Notes: generated by a model not told the origin, from the sequence alone. Counted from the stretch's first letter, positions 8,863-17,433 are shown. The stretch: DNA of 64,000 nucleotides from Pseudomonadota bacterium (GCA_039024915.1 JBCCPK010000009.1:1-64000); one strand, 5' to 3'. Made by a program: numbers and translations.

Positions 8863-8884
8863 AGCTGAGGTGGGAACGAACCGT

Positions 8885-9616
8885 ATGCCTGCGCAGCTTT
8901 GGCGTCCCACAGCGTTGCTGGAGAAGGTTCAGGCGAGCGCAAGAAACAATGCCGAGCTGTGCGAAACGGTCTTGCAAGCGCACGGTGTAAGCTGCGGCCG
9001 AGGTAATCTGGTCCTTGAAGCCGGTGGCGAACCCCCTCCTTATTTTCCAGCTTTGGTGACGCTTCAACCAGACGTTCGCGGCGCGGTCTCGGCACACATT
9101 CGCAAACGGTTGAAAAAAGGCGCTCACCTCCCTGCGATCAAGGACAGCTTTGGCGACACTGCATATACATCTCTTGGAATGAGTGTCCTCTTTGAAGCCT
9201 CGTGGATTTGGCGTGAGAGCGTCGAGGCCCGCTTTCCGGCTAATTGGCGGATCGTGCGAGACCATGATGAGCTGGCAGCTTGGCATACCGCTTGGCGCAA
9301 GGGTGGCTCGCCGACCGATGAGACTGTGTATCCGGCCGCACTGCTAAGTGAGCCGAAGCTCCATTTCATAGCGTGTTGGAACGGCTCGGAGATCGAAGCT
9401 GGTTGCTTGTTGAGCCATTCCGAAGACGTGGTTGGTTTGTCCAACTTCTTCTGCGTATCTGATACGGACGCTGCGTTTGCTGACGCGTCACAAGTCGCTT
9501 CTGCTTTGTATCCAAGCCTCCCGATTGCCGGTTATGAGGCGGGCGAAATGCTCGCTGCGTCGACGAGCGCTGGGTTCACCGCTCTGCATCGTTTGCGTGT
9601 ACTGGTGGCGCGGTAG
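8885..9616 (+). CDS. Uncharacterised protein with GNAT-like C-terminal half
   Basis: A 243-residue protein. The C-terminal half has the alternation expected of a GNAT fold: a strand pair around KLHFIACWNGSEIEAGCLL and a final segment, PIAGYEAGEMLAASTSAGF then LRVLVAR, like the end of many N-acyltransferase-like proteins. No clear acetyl-CoA pyrophosphate loop (RxxGxG/A) is visible, so catalytic status is doubtful. The frame extends upstream to 8771, inside the previous gene, but ATG 8885 has GAGGTGG about 10 bases upstream and removes the overlap. It probably shares a transcript with the membrane protein before it. Substrate unknown. Confidence 0.65.
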   Translation: MPAQLWRPTALLEKVQASARNNAELCETVLQAHGVSCGRGNLVLEAGGEPPPYFPALVTLQPDVRGAVSAHIRKRLKKGAHLPAIKDSFGDTAYTSLGMSVLFEASWIWRESVEARFPANWRIVRDHDELAAWHTAWRKGGSPTDETVYPAALLSEPKLHFIACWNGSEIEAGCLLSHSEDVVGLSNFFCVSDTDAAFADASQVASALYPSLPIAGYEAGEMLAASTSAGFTALHRLRVLVAR

Positions 9617-9687
9617 AGTTGGGCGATGGATTGAGTGCCGTTGAGTCCGTCAGCGCCGGATAGCCCCTCACTGTCTTTTCCAGGCTT

Positions 9688-10308
9688 TTAGAGCTTTGTC
9701 CGAGGAGCTGGTCGCCGGTTGCCCATCCTGGGAACCAGCGTCAAGAGAAACCCGATCCCGGCGAAAGCCACGCTCAGGAACGCTATGTTGGTTGCGACTA
9801 TGAGCCATCCAATCTGCGGAACATCGAGGAACGGATAGGGGTAGAAGCCCGACCGTGATGAGCGAACGAGATAGTAGGCGGTGTAGAGTAGCGGCCAACT
9901 GATCCAAACGATGGGGGCTGTGGGTGATAGTCGCGGTTTTGGGGCGAACAGGAACCACCATGACAAGGTGGCGAGGGGTATGAGCGTGTGAAGGCTCTGG
10001 TTCGCCAAGTGTGCAAACCCGGATAGGCTGACCAAATGGGACAGAGCGATATGGTACACCAGACCGACCATCACACTCGACACGGTTAGGGCAATCAGGA
10101 GGCTTGGTGAAACTGACATCCCGAACGCTATCGTTACCATGGCGGCCAGGATCAAGGCTGTGGTGAGGATGGTGAAGAAATGGGCGAGAAACCAGATACC
10201 ACCAATGAACCCGCCATGATCGGCGGCACTGACTGTGATGGCAAGAAAAAGAGTTGCCGCGGTAAGCGACGCAAGGAGCCCAGCGCAAATGCGAGCAAGC
10301 GGCATCAA
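9688..10308 (-). CDS. Pr6Pr/FAR-17a-like six-helix membrane protein
   Basis: A 206-residue integral membrane protein with about six hydrophobic helices. It carries the features of the Pr6Pr (FAR-17a/AIG1-like) family: a His in helix 3 (YHIALSH), NQSLHTLIPLATLSWWFLF in the middle, and WISWPLLYTAYYLVRSSRSG followed by YPFLDVPQIG. Bacterial members are uncharacterised; eukaryotic FAR-17a/AIG1 relatives include hydrolases of fatty-acid esters of hydroxy fatty acids, using a Thr and a His. It lies 65 bases downstream of crtI on the same strand and is probably co-transcribed. Role unknown; a lipid-related role is inference from the family. Confidence 0.75.
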   Translation of the reverse strand: MMPLARICAGLLASLTAATLFLAITVSAADHGGFIGGIWFLAHFFTILTTALILAAMVTIAFGMSVSPSLLIALTVSSVMVGLVYHIALSHLVSLSGFAHLANQSLHTLIPLATLSWWFLFAPKPRLSPTAPIVWISWPLLYTAYYLVRSSRSGFYPYPFLDVPQIGWLIVATNIAFLSVAFAGIGFLLTLVPRMGNRRPAPRTKL

Positions 10309-10373
10309 TGGTCAAGCGATCCAAGCACGGTCAAACGTTTAGGCGACGGTCGCGCACGTGCAGCGTGTTTGCG

Positions 10374-11879
10374 TTACGCAAAAACGCTCGCATCGGGCAC
10401 GAGCTTATCCATCACCTTGGCAGATGGCAGTACGCCCGGCACCCCAGCGCCGGGATGCGTGCCAGCACCGACGAGGAATAGGTTCTTGGCTTCCGGGGAG
10501 CGATTATGCGGCCGGAACCACGCACTTTGAAACAGTTTGGGTTCGATCGAGAAGGCCGCACCATTGATTGACGATAACCGGTCTTGAAAGTCTTGAGGCG
10601 TCAGAATGCGCTGGGTGACGATGCTGTCGCTTAACCCTGGCAGAACCGTTTCCTCCAAGCGTTTCTCTATTGCTTTTCGGTAGGGCTCGGCCTCGACACT
10701 CCAGTCTGTTCCACTTTGCAGATTGGGGACCGGCGACAGCACGTAAAAGCTATCGCAGCCTTCGGGCGCGAGGGAAGGATCATTTGCCGTTGGCCTGTGC
10801 AGGTACAATGAGAAATCCTTAGCCAGCACCTTGCGCTTGAAGATGTCGTTCAGCAGCTCCTCATAGCGGGGTCCAAGCACCATCGTATGGTGTTGGCATT
10901 CCTCGAAGCGGCGATTGGTTCCAAAATACCAAACGAACAGGCTCATTGAGAAATCACGCCTTGCGATTTTTGCATCTGTCCACGTCTTACGCGGGTGATG
11001 GCGCATGAGGTGGGAATACGTGCGTGCCGCATCCGCGTTAGACACCACGATCGATGCCGGGATGACTTCACCGCTCTCTAAAACCACGCCGTTGGCCGTC
11101 CCATCTTCAACGCGTATGCGATCGACTGGCGCATCGCAGATGACTTCACCACCCTGGCTTTCGATCAGATCAACGAGACCGCGAACCAGTGCCCCGGTTC
11201 CACCCATCGCGTAGTGGACGCCGAACTTACGTTCCAGATGAGCGATCAGGCAGTAGTAGGCGGTCGTCGTCAGGGGGTTTCCGCCGATGAGCAACGGGTG
11301 AAACGAGAAAACAATCCGCAATGCAGGGTCCTGGAAGTACTCCGATACCGTTCCGAAAACCGACTTGTAGCCGCCAAGACGGATAAGGTCGGGCGCACAC
11401 TTGGCCGTGAACCAAAGGCTGTGAAAAGGGACGTCGACCAGCTCGTCGAACGCCACGCTGTAGATCGCCTCACTAACTTTCTTGAAGCGTTCATACCCTT
11501 GAACATCTCCCAGGCTGAACCTCTCAACTTCGGCACGCATAGCGTCATCATCGCCGCTGTAACGAAATACGCGGCCATCATCGAAGCGTATATCGTAGAA
11601 CGGATTGGATGCACGCAAATCGATATGATCCTCAAAACGTTTTCCACACAGCTCCCAAAGCTCCGACAAGAAAAACGGGGCGGTTATGATCGTGGGCCCG
11701 GCGTCGAAGGTGAAACCATCTTGCTTGTAGGTGTAGGCACGTCCGCCGGGTTTATCGAGCGCTTCAAAAACCGTAACCTTGTAACCTCTCGCTCCCAACC
11801 TTACCGCGGCAGCCAGCCCGCCAAAGCCTGAACCTATAACAACTGCCCGCGGCCGCGGGTCGTGAGACCTGTCAAGCAT
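10374..11879 (-). CDS. crtI: Phytoene desaturase-type carotenoid oxidoreductase
   Basis: A 501-residue FAD enzyme of the CrtI family. The N-terminus carries the dinucleotide fold (AVVIGSGFGGLAAAVRLGARG, about 12-32), then GGRAYTYKQDGFTFDAGPTIIT. The C-terminus ends in the diagnostic LVGAGTHPGAGVPGVLPSAK. Length and motifs match bacterial phytoene desaturases, which convert phytoene to neurosporene or lycopene at the membrane; related enzymes (CrtD, CrtN) share these motifs. No crtB, crtE or crtY is in the window, so the rest of the pathway must lie elsewhere. The divergent promoter to the ATP-grasp gene carries a TGTC-N9-TGAC palindrome that fits pigment-gene regulators. Confidence 0.88.
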   Translation of the reverse strand: MLDRSHDPRPRAVVIGSGFGGLAAAVRLGARGYKVTVFEALDKPGGRAYTYKQDGFTFDAGPTIITAPFFLSELWELCGKRFEDHIDLRASNPFYDIRFDDGRVFRYSGDDDAMRAEVERFSLGDVQGYERFKKVSEAIYSVAFDELVDVPFHSLWFTAKCAPDLIRLGGYKSVFGTVSEYFQDPALRIVFSFHPLLIGGNPLTTTAYYCLIAHLERKFGVHYAMGGTGALVRGLVDLIESQGGEVICDAPVDRIRVEDGTANGVVLESGEVIPASIVVSNADAARTYSHLMRHHPRKTWTDAKIARRDFSMSLFVWYFGTNRRFEECQHHTMVLGPRYEELLNDIFKRKVLAKDFSLYLHRPTANDPSLAPEGCDSFYVLSPVPNLQSGTDWSVEAEPYRKAIEKRLEETVLPGLSDSIVTQRILTPQDFQDRLSSINGAAFSIEPKLFQSAWFRPHNRSPEAKNLFLVGAGTHPGAGVPGVLPSAKVMDKLVPDASVFA

Positions 11880-11894
11880 ATGGACCCTCTTGTA

Positions 11895-11911
11895 TGTCAG
11901 ATTTATTTGAC
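11895..11911. promoter_or_regulatory. TGTC-N9-TGAC site, copy 2 (crtI promoter)
   Basis: TGTCAGATTTATTTGAC lies 16 bases upstream of the crtI ATG, and its core GTCA-N8-TGAC is a perfect inverted repeat. It differs from the CrtJ/PpsR pattern TGT-N12-ACA by one base (ACG) and shares exact spacing with the site at 8033-8049. The rest of 11912-12006 holds GAGAGGA before the ATP-grasp ATG. Confidence 0.45.
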
Positions 11912-12006
11912 GTTATCAGGTAGGGTGGGTGGCGGCAATGGACACCGTAAAGGGAACTTTCCGCTGAAAAAAGTTGGGCGGCCAGCTCGGCTGAGAGGAT
12001 GTTTCA

Positions 12007-13170
12007 ATGGCGGGTACCGTCCTGCTGACGCTTGGACGTTTGCCAAAAGGCTTGGATATCGCGCGCAGCTTTGACGCGCTCGGTTGGCGCGTAATTGTAG
12101 CAGAACCATTCGATTGGAACCTGTGCGCGCTGTCAAAGTCGGTTTCGAAAAGCTATGCGGTTCCCGCGCCGAACACCGACATCGATGGCTATTACGATGC
12201 AATGCGCGACATCGTTCGCCGCGAGCACATTGATCTGATTGTTCCGATCTCCGAGGAGACCCTTCACGTTTCTGCCTTGAAGGGGCAGCTGCCCGACAAG
12301 CCGAAGATCTTCTGCGGCAACCACGATGCACTGCTGAAACTCCACGACAAACTGGCATTTGCGACTTCTCTGCAAGATACCGGTTTGCGAGCGCCACTAA
12401 CGGCTACGCTGACAAGCCCTGAGGCCCTGGCGATTGCAGAGGCAGGCGGCTATATCGTCAAAGACCGCTTCGGCGCTTCTGGATCGCGCATTCAGTTCCT
12501 TAAGCAGGGCGACGCATTGCCGAAAGACCGTCCGAACGCCATTGTCCAAGAGCGGTTATTGGGTCGCGAGATCAGCACTTTTTCCATTGTTCATGCCGGT
12601 AAGGTTTCGCAAACGGTGGTCTACGAGCCCGTTATCCGCGATGGAACTGTCGCCACGGTCTTTCAGCGCATTGTCGATACTGACCCCGACGCCCGTGGCG
12701 CTTGCGAGCTCGCCGCGTCGGTGGCAGCGACGTCCGGACATACTGGTTTCCTATCATTCGACCTTATGGCGACCGGTCCCGGTGAGGTGGTTGCCTTTGA
12801 GTGTAACCCGCGCGCGAACTCCGGTATTCACTTTATTGAGACGGCAGCGATCGCACCAGCGATTAAGTCAGCAGGCGAACCGGTGCCTCTACGCAAGAGT
12901 ACGAGGCTTCAGCAGGCTTACCCAACGCTGACCTTACTTTGGGGGTCTTTGGGCCGTTGGAGCCGCTATCGGCAGGTTGGCAAGGCTTTGCTGACAACGC
13001 GCGATGTCAGCTGGGGCTGGCGCGACCCACTTCCCTTCATTCTCATGACGCCAGCTACTTGGCCGCTTATCAAGCAGTCGATTTTCCAGGGTCGCAGTCT
13101 GGGTGAGGCCGCGATTGCCGATATTGGCTGGTTCGGAGAGCCTTCTAATCCTGTGAAGGCCACAGTATGA
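12007..13170 (+). CDS. ATP-grasp domain protein (carboxylate-amine/thiol ligase family)
   Basis: A 387-residue cytosolic protein of the ATP-grasp superfamily. The N-terminal pre-ATP-grasp lobe is Rossmann-like (VLLTLGRLPKGLDIARSF, then DLIVPISEET at about 76-85). The ATP-grasp core has GGYIVKDRFGASGSRIQFL (about 149-167), the adenine-side IVQERLLGREIS, and the metal-binding end VVAFECNPRANSGIHF (Glu and Asn for Mg2+). Such enzymes ligate a carboxylate to an amine or thiol through an acyl phosphate. The start has GAGAGGA about 8 bases upstream. The C-terminal about 90 residues (Trp-rich) are not typical of a known subgroup. Its location between crtI and the lipid genes suggests an amide- or ester-forming step, but the substrate is unknown. 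Confidence 0.8.
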   Translation: MAGTVLLTLGRLPKGLDIARSFDALGWRVIVAEPFDWNLCALSKSVSKSYAVPAPNTDIDGYYDAMRDIVRREHIDLIVPISEETLHVSALKGQLPDKPKIFCGNHDALLKLHDKLAFATSLQDTGLRAPLTATLTSPEALAIAEAGGYIVKDRFGASGSRIQFLKQGDALPKDRPNAIVQERLLGREISTFSIVHAGKVSQTVVYEPVIRDGTVATVFQRIVDTDPDARGACELAASVAATSGHTGFLSFDLMATGPGEVVAFECNPRANSGIHFIETAAIAPAIKSAGEPVPLRKSTRLQQAYPTLTLLWGSLGRWSRYRQVGKALLTTRDVSWGWRDPLPFILMTPATWPLIKQSIFQGRSLGEAAIADIGWFGEPSNPVKATV

Positions 13171-13183
13171 AAAGTAATGGGAA

Positions 13184-13212
13184 AAAATCCCACAAAATGG
13201 ATTTTCTGGTGA
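13184..13212. repeat. Intergenic repeat, copy 1
   Basis: AAAATCCCACAA followed by AATGGATTTTCTGGTGA. A related copy lies at 14389-14424. The two flank the pair of secreted-protein genes in between and have the same orientation. Confidence 0.5.
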
Positions 13213-13281
13213 ACCAAAACGTTGGCGTAGCGTATTTTCGCCATGCACTTCGGCAAGAAGCCTCGCAGACTTGTTAGAGCT

Positions 13282-13704
13282 ATGGAAAAAAGCATGCGTT
13301 TGTTCATCCTTCTCACGACCCTGTTGACCCTCGTACCCGCCATCATCGTTGGAATGGCTGGCGATGCTGAGGCGTCTGGTTTCACGGCACAAGAAATCCG
13401 CTCCGACATTATCGGTCACCGCGTTTACCTTGCTGCCCCTTTCGGCGGTGAGTTTCCGCTTAACTACCGCTCTGGCGGTCAAGTAGACGGCGATGGAACC
13501 GCAACGGGCTTCGTGGGACGAATGGCGCAACCTAAAGATACGGGGCGTTGGTGGATCGATGGAAATCGGCTCTGCCAGCAATTTCGCGAGTGGTACAACG
13601 GCTCGCCAATGTGTTTCGAACTGACCCGTACAGGCGACAGAACGTTACGCTGGGTGCGCGATAACGGCGAGAGCGGGACAGCCCGCATCGGCGGTCGTAT
13701 TTAG
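13282..13704 (+). CDS. Small secreted protein of unknown function
   Basis: About 140 residues: a signal peptide (MRLFILLTTLLTLVPAIIVG, ending near an AEA-type cleavage site) followed by an about 110-residue globular domain with four evenly spaced Trp and a Cys pair (NRLCQQFREW and SPMCFELTRTGD) that could form a disulfide. The pattern WWIDGNRLCQQF...CFEL...LRWVRDNG resembles small alphaproteobacterial periplasmic domains such as DUF995, but this is only a resemblance. Starts at 13243 and 13294 are also possible; 13282 gives a normal signal peptide. It sits 49 bases before the lipoprotein gene, on the same strand. No function can be assigned. Confidence 0.65.
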   Translation: MEKSMRLFILLTTLLTLVPAIIVGMAGDAEASGFTAQEIRSDIIGHRVYLAAPFGGEFPLNYRSGGQVDGDGTATGFVGRMAQPKDTGRWWIDGNRLCQQFREWYNGSPMCFELTRTGDRTLRWVRDNGESGTARIGGRI

Positions 13705-13753
13705 CCTGGAATACGTTTGGGACACGTCAGCCATTGGTAACGGAGGCGTGAGC

Positions 13754-14278
13754 ATGATCAATCGGCGGATCGTTCTAGCTGCTCTCCCACTCTCACTTGC
13801 CGGTTGTGCTACGCGGCCCACGGGGCCGGTCACGAACACTTTGCCTATAACACTCGTGGACGCATTCCGCGGTCAAACCGTTGGAAGGGGTTTGTTTTCT
13901 GTTCCAATCGCGGGGGTAGAGCGCGGGTTCGACGCACGCCTTGACGGTCGTATTTCAGGCAACACACTCACAGTTGTTGAAGACTTCTTTTTTGACGATG
14001 GCGAGACTGACCGGCTGACATGGGTGTTTACGCGGACCGGCCCATTCGAGTGGAGCGGGGTCCGCGATGATACGGTCGGCCGGGCGACCGTCGTGGAGAC
14101 AGGAACCGAAATTCGCCTCGACTACACGGCCGATGTTGTGTCGCGCGGCGAGACCACTCGTTTGGGATTCTCTGACATCATATACCGCCGCGCCGATGGG
14201 GTGGTCATTAACGAAGCGGTCGTGACGAGGTTTGGTTTTCCCATCGGCACAGTCCGCTTTGAATTGCGCCCTGCCTAG
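13754..14278 (+). CDS. DUF3833-like lipoprotein
   Basis: A 174-residue lipoprotein: a basic N-terminus, a hydrophobic core and the lipobox LAGC give Cys at about residue 19. The mature domain is beta-rich with the family features LVDAFRGQTVGRGLFSVPIAG, DGETDRLTWVFTRTGP and the C-terminal GVVINEAVVTRFGFPIGTV. This resembles DUF3833, whose members in other bacteria often sit beside lipid- or fatty-acid-modifying genes. The frame has a GTG at 13748, but GGAGG at 13742-13746 is 7 bases before ATG 13754, fixing the start. Residue +2 after the Cys is Ala-Thr rather than Asp, so outer-membrane sorting is likely. Function unknown. Confidence 0.75.
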   Translation: MINRRIVLAALPLSLAGCATRPTGPVTNTLPITLVDAFRGQTVGRGLFSVPIAGVERGFDARLDGRISGNTLTVVEDFFFDDGETDRLTWVFTRTGPFEWSGVRDDTVGRATVVETGTEIRLDYTADVVSRGETTRLGFSDIIYRRADGVVINEAVVTRFGFPIGTVRFELRPA

Positions 14279-14388
14279 GCGGCTGACAGAGGCTGGAATT
14301 GCTCAGTTTGGTTCCGGGCATGTCAACAGACTGGGCGTACTGGGTGACGTGAGGCTCTGTGATCGTTACCGAACCGCCTGTTCGCGGT

Positions 14389-14424
14389 AAAATCCCACAA
14401 TAAACTGGACTTTCCGTGTGGTGA
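14389..14424. repeat. Intergenic repeat, copy 2
   Basis: AAAATCCCACAA followed by TAAACTGGACTTTCCGTG and TGGTGA. The first 12 bases are identical to copy 1 (13184-13195), and the tails share TGGA-TTTC and TGGTGA with small insertions. It lies in the 345-bp gap 14279-14623 upstream of the reductase gene; nothing else is recognisable in that gap. Confidence 0.5.
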
Positions 14425-14623
14425 TCCGCGCGTGCAAGAAATGGGATGCTAAGCACCGTTTTCCACCCGTTGCGGGCTGCAAATGCGTCGTCTGTCCTCG
14501 ACTTGTCTGCACAACACATCTTTGCTGATTTAAATGGTCTTCTCGCGGGATGGGGGCAGCGGACAGTCTGGCAGGTCGCCGCGACAGCTTGGCGAAGACA
14601 AATAAGTTATGCGAGATGAGAGC

Positions 14624-15631
14624 ATGAACCGATCTGTCTTGGTCACCGGGGCAACCGGGCTGCTAGGGGCAGCTGTTGTTCGCGCCCTAACGGACCAAGG
14701 CGATCGTGTAATCGCCCTCACAAGACGCATACCGAAGCCTGAAGTCTTTGCTGGTTTGGATGTTGAAGTCGCTCGTGGTGATTTGGCCGACACTGGACTT
14801 GGTAAATGTCCCAACTGGCTGTCGGAAGCAGTTTCGCGATCGGCGGCAGTTATCCACTGCGCGGCCCATATTCATATTGGGTCGACCCAAGTACAGCGAT
14901 CGCTTGCTGTGAATCACCGAGGCACCCAGGCGATTGCAACGGCGTGTCTGCTCGCTCAACGGCCGCTGGTGAACGTCGCTACCGTCAACACTCTCGCGCT
15001 CGGTAGTCGCGACAATCCCGCCAACGAAAGCACACCGGTCACAGCACGAAACGCTCAGACCCAATGCGCCTACACGGTGTCAAAGGCTGCAGCAGTGGCG
15101 GCGGTCGAAGCCGCCACTGCAAAGGGCTTAAAGGCCATTACCGTTCACCCTGGATTTATGCTCGGGCCATGGGATTGGCGGCCAAGTAGCGGCCAAATGA
15201 TCCATGAAATCGCGAGACGGAGCCTTCTGCTCGCACCATCTGGGGGGTGCAGCGTATGCGATAGTCGCGATGTCGCGAAAGCGATTGTTGGTGCGTTGGA
15301 CGCAGACGTTGAGCCGGGACGCTCCTTCGTTTTGGCGGGGTTCAATGTAACCTACCTTGCGCTGCTCGTTGCGATTGCCGACCGCCTTGGGAGAAAGCCT
15401 CCGATTGGAGTTGCGCCGCTGTGGGCACAACGCATGGTGGGACAGTTCGGCAATCTCACCGGCCACGTCCGAGGTCACGAACCGTTCATCAATAGCGCCT
15501 CTTGCACCATGGGCACCCAGTTCCATTGGTACGACAGCACGCGAGCGAAAACGGAACTCGGTTACACCAACAGGCCGTTGGCTCAGACCCTTGATGATGC
15601 GGTAAATTGGGTACAGCGCTATCACTGCTAA
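14624..15631 (+). CDS. NAD(P)-dependent epimerase/dehydratase-type reductase (CerR-like)
   Basis: A 335-residue extended short-chain dehydrogenase. Cofactor motif VTGATGLLGAAVV lies at the N-terminus, and the catalytic YTVSK is at about residues 150-154. The domain is followed by a substrate region ending in YTNRPLAQTLDDAVNW, typical of the NAD-dependent epimerase/3-beta-hydroxysteroid dehydrogenase-like group. Caulobacter CerR, which reduces an oxidised ceramide intermediate, belongs to this group. With an alpha-oxoamine synthase, ACP and ceramide-synthase-like protein nearby, a keto-lipid reductase role is the best guess. ATG 14609 is also in frame; 14624 has GAGAG close upstream and fits the family N-terminus. 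It is convergent with the second P450. Confidence 0.8.
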   Translation: MNRSVLVTGATGLLGAAVVRALTDQGDRVIALTRRIPKPEVFAGLDVEVARGDLADTGLGKCPNWLSEAVSRSAAVIHCAAHIHIGSTQVQRSLAVNHRGTQAIATACLLAQRPLVNVATVNTLALGSRDNPANESTPVTARNAQTQCAYTVSKAAAVAAVEAATAKGLKAITVHPGFMLGPWDWRPSSGQMIHEIARRSLLLAPSGGCSVCDSRDVAKAIVGALDADVEPGRSFVLAGFNVTYLALLVAIADRLGRKPPIGVAPLWAQRMVGQFGNLTGHVRGHEPFINSASCTMGTQFHWYDSTRAKTELGYTNRPLAQTLDDAVNWVQRYHC

Positions 15632-15662
15632 CGACGATTATGCGGGCGGCACGATCAATCGT

Positions 15663-16979
15663 TCACAACGGACGAAAGCGAAGCCGGAAGTTCTGTGGCG
15701 GTCGGAGCGTTATGTGGACACGCGGTTCGAGGTCGGCAGAGCTTGTTGGCAGGATCTCGTATCGTCGCAAAATCTCTGCCAGTATCAACGTGGCTTCCTG
15801 CATGGCAAAGCCCGCGCCGGGGCAGGCCCGGGGTCCGCTACCGAACGGCATGTAAGCACTTGAAATTGCCGGGCGATGGCTTCCGTCAGAGAAGCGTGTA
15901 GGTCTAAATTGATGTGCATCGGCCCATAGCTGCTCCCTGCGATGCATAACCCAAGGGCACGTGACAACCGCTATGCCGGCAGGGAATGATCGACCGGCCC
16001 ATCGGCTCGCTCGCGAAGCAAGTCTGGGAATGACGGGAACGGCAGGATAAAGCCGCATTGTCTCGCGGAAAGTATCTCGGGTTGCCGTTAGCTTCACGAG
16101 TGCGCTCAGAGGAACCTCGCTGGACGTCAAGGTCGTCGTGATTTCGTTTCGAACCACCGCCTGCCATTCGGGGTTCGCCGCCAGCAGGTTAAGTGCCCAC
16201 GATAGAGACGCGGAGGTCGTCTCATGGCCAGCGAGCAAAACCGTCATAACCTCATCAAGCAGTTGCTCTTCGGTCAAAAGTGGCTTGTGCGCTCGTTGAC
16301 GTTCCTGCTGCAAAAGCCAGATCAAATGATGCTTCTTACTGGTCGATTGAGTGCGCCGTCGGATCGCCTCCCTCGCAGGGCCCCGCATAGATGCGCATGT
16401 CGCCGCAAGCTTCCGGCGCAGACCATGTGAAAGAAGTCTTGGTAGGCCAAAGGTTTGGAACACTGCGTGCGCTTGGGCGCCGTGTCGAAATATCGGAAAT
16501 TCGGCTTCCAAGGTTCTTCGAAAGTCAGCATCAAGGGGTTCGTCGAACAGACTTCGATAGATGATGTCAGCCGTCACCGCATTCATCTGGTTCCCAACAT
16601 CAACGGCATTGAGCGAAGTGCCCTCGAGCCTCGCCAGAAAGTCACGCGTTGCAGCTTGCATTTGGGAGTAGATCGCGCGGAGGGCCGGCCCGTCTAGCCA
16701 GGCATGGAATGCGCGCCTTGAGTTGGCCCAGTGCTCTCCACTCGAAACGAGCAGCCCCTCGCCAACAAGCATTCGGATTGGCTCAAGGTAGCTATCATGC
16801 TTGGCATAATGCTCGGCGTGTTCGCTTAAGACACGTTTTATCAGGTTTGGGCGAAAAACTGTGACCTGGTGATTTCCGAAAGCTGAGAATATCTGCAGGT
16901 CAGAGCGATAAGCGCTTTCCGAGAAAGAACCGAGCCGGCCCCTAGCGACCGAAAACGCAACGCGAGTTGACTGCAGCAT
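15663..16979 (-). CDS. Cytochrome P450 at the end of the lipid operon
   Basis: A 438-residue P450 with the I-helix VLLAGHETTSASLSW (248-262), the K-helix FRETMRLYP (E306, R309) and the heme loop MPFGSGPRACPGAGFA with ligand Cys386. It is about 30 residues shorter at the N-terminus than the other P450 in the window, and no upstream start extends it. It lies 58 bases after the MaoC-like gene and is the last gene of the minus-strand operon that starts with the MMPL exporter. Its placement points to hydroxylation or desaturation of the acyl product of that operon. Electron-transfer partners are not encoded here. Confidence 0.87.
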   Translation of the reverse strand: MLQSTRVAFSVARGRLGSFSESAYRSDLQIFSAFGNHQVTVFRPNLIKRVLSEHAEHYAKHDSYLEPIRMLVGEGLLVSSGEHWANSRRAFHAWLDGPALRAIYSQMQAATRDFLARLEGTSLNAVDVGNQMNAVTADIIYRSLFDEPLDADFRRTLEAEFPIFRHGAQAHAVFQTFGLPRLLSHGLRRKLAATCASMRGPAREAIRRRTQSTSKKHHLIWLLQQERQRAHKPLLTEEQLLDEVMTVLLAGHETTSASLSWALNLLAANPEWQAVVRNEITTTLTSSEVPLSALVKLTATRDTFRETMRLYPAVPVIPRLASRASRWAGRSFPAGIAVVTCPWVMHRREQLWADAHQFRPTRFSDGSHRPAISSAYMPFGSGPRACPGAGFAMQEATLILAEILRRYEILPTSSADLEPRVHITLRPPQNFRLRFRPL

Positions 16980-17037
16980 GAGTAAAATATGGCTCCGTTG
17001 GTGCCTTAATTGGTCTCAAATACCGATGAGCGGTCTC

Positions 17038-17433
17038 TCAAGCCCGCACCGACAGTTCGGCATCGAACAAAGCATGTATGACTCTGCCGTCCGACAAAAC
17101 TTTCAGGCGTACTATCGTAAGGTTGCAGCCGTCAGCCTGTTTGCTCTGTTTAACCACCCGACTGTAGACTTCGATCGCTGTTCCCAGAACCAGTGGATGA
17201 ACAAATCGGGCTTTGAAGGCCTGTATCGCCGTTGGTTTGAACGCGGCATGCACAAAGTCCCCAACCAGTATCGCAATCAAGCCACCGGGAACAACGATGC
17301 CTGAAAATCCGAACCTCTCGGCCAGGCCCTGATCAATGTGGATAGGGTTCTGATCGTCCGATAGCGCCAAGTAGGCTTCCACCTGATCTCCGGTGACTTC
17401 CAACGTCTGGCGTAAAGTCGACCCAAGGTTCAT
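17038..17433 (-). CDS. MaoC-like hotdog dehydratase
   Basis: A 131-residue single-hotdog protein. Residues about 22-45 carry the hydratase 2 signature: YLALSDDQNPIHID, with the Asp...His pair (D and H in DDQNPIHID) used by R-specific enoyl hydratases, then FGFSGIVVPGGL. MaoC/PhaJ/FabZ-like enzymes interconvert 3-hydroxyacyl and enoyl thioesters. Here it lies after the ketosynthase and the other hotdog protein, overlapping the latter by ATGA (17433-17430). It could perform the dehydration of a dedicated fatty-acid elongation cycle. Oligomeric state and thioester carrier (ACP or CoA) are unknown. Confidence 0.8.
   Translation of the reverse strand: MNLGSTLRQTLEVTGDQVEAYLALSDDQNPIHIDQGLAERFGFSGIVVPGGLIAILVGDFVHAAFKPTAIQAFKARFVHPLVLGTAIEVYSRVVKQSKQADGCNLTIVRLKVLSDGRVIHALFDAELSVRA

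Noticed and set aside
8021-11911. A photosynthesis gene cluster
   Set aside because: The CrtI-like gene and PpsR-like sites suggested it, but no puf, bch, crtB, crtC or ppsR gene is present in the window.
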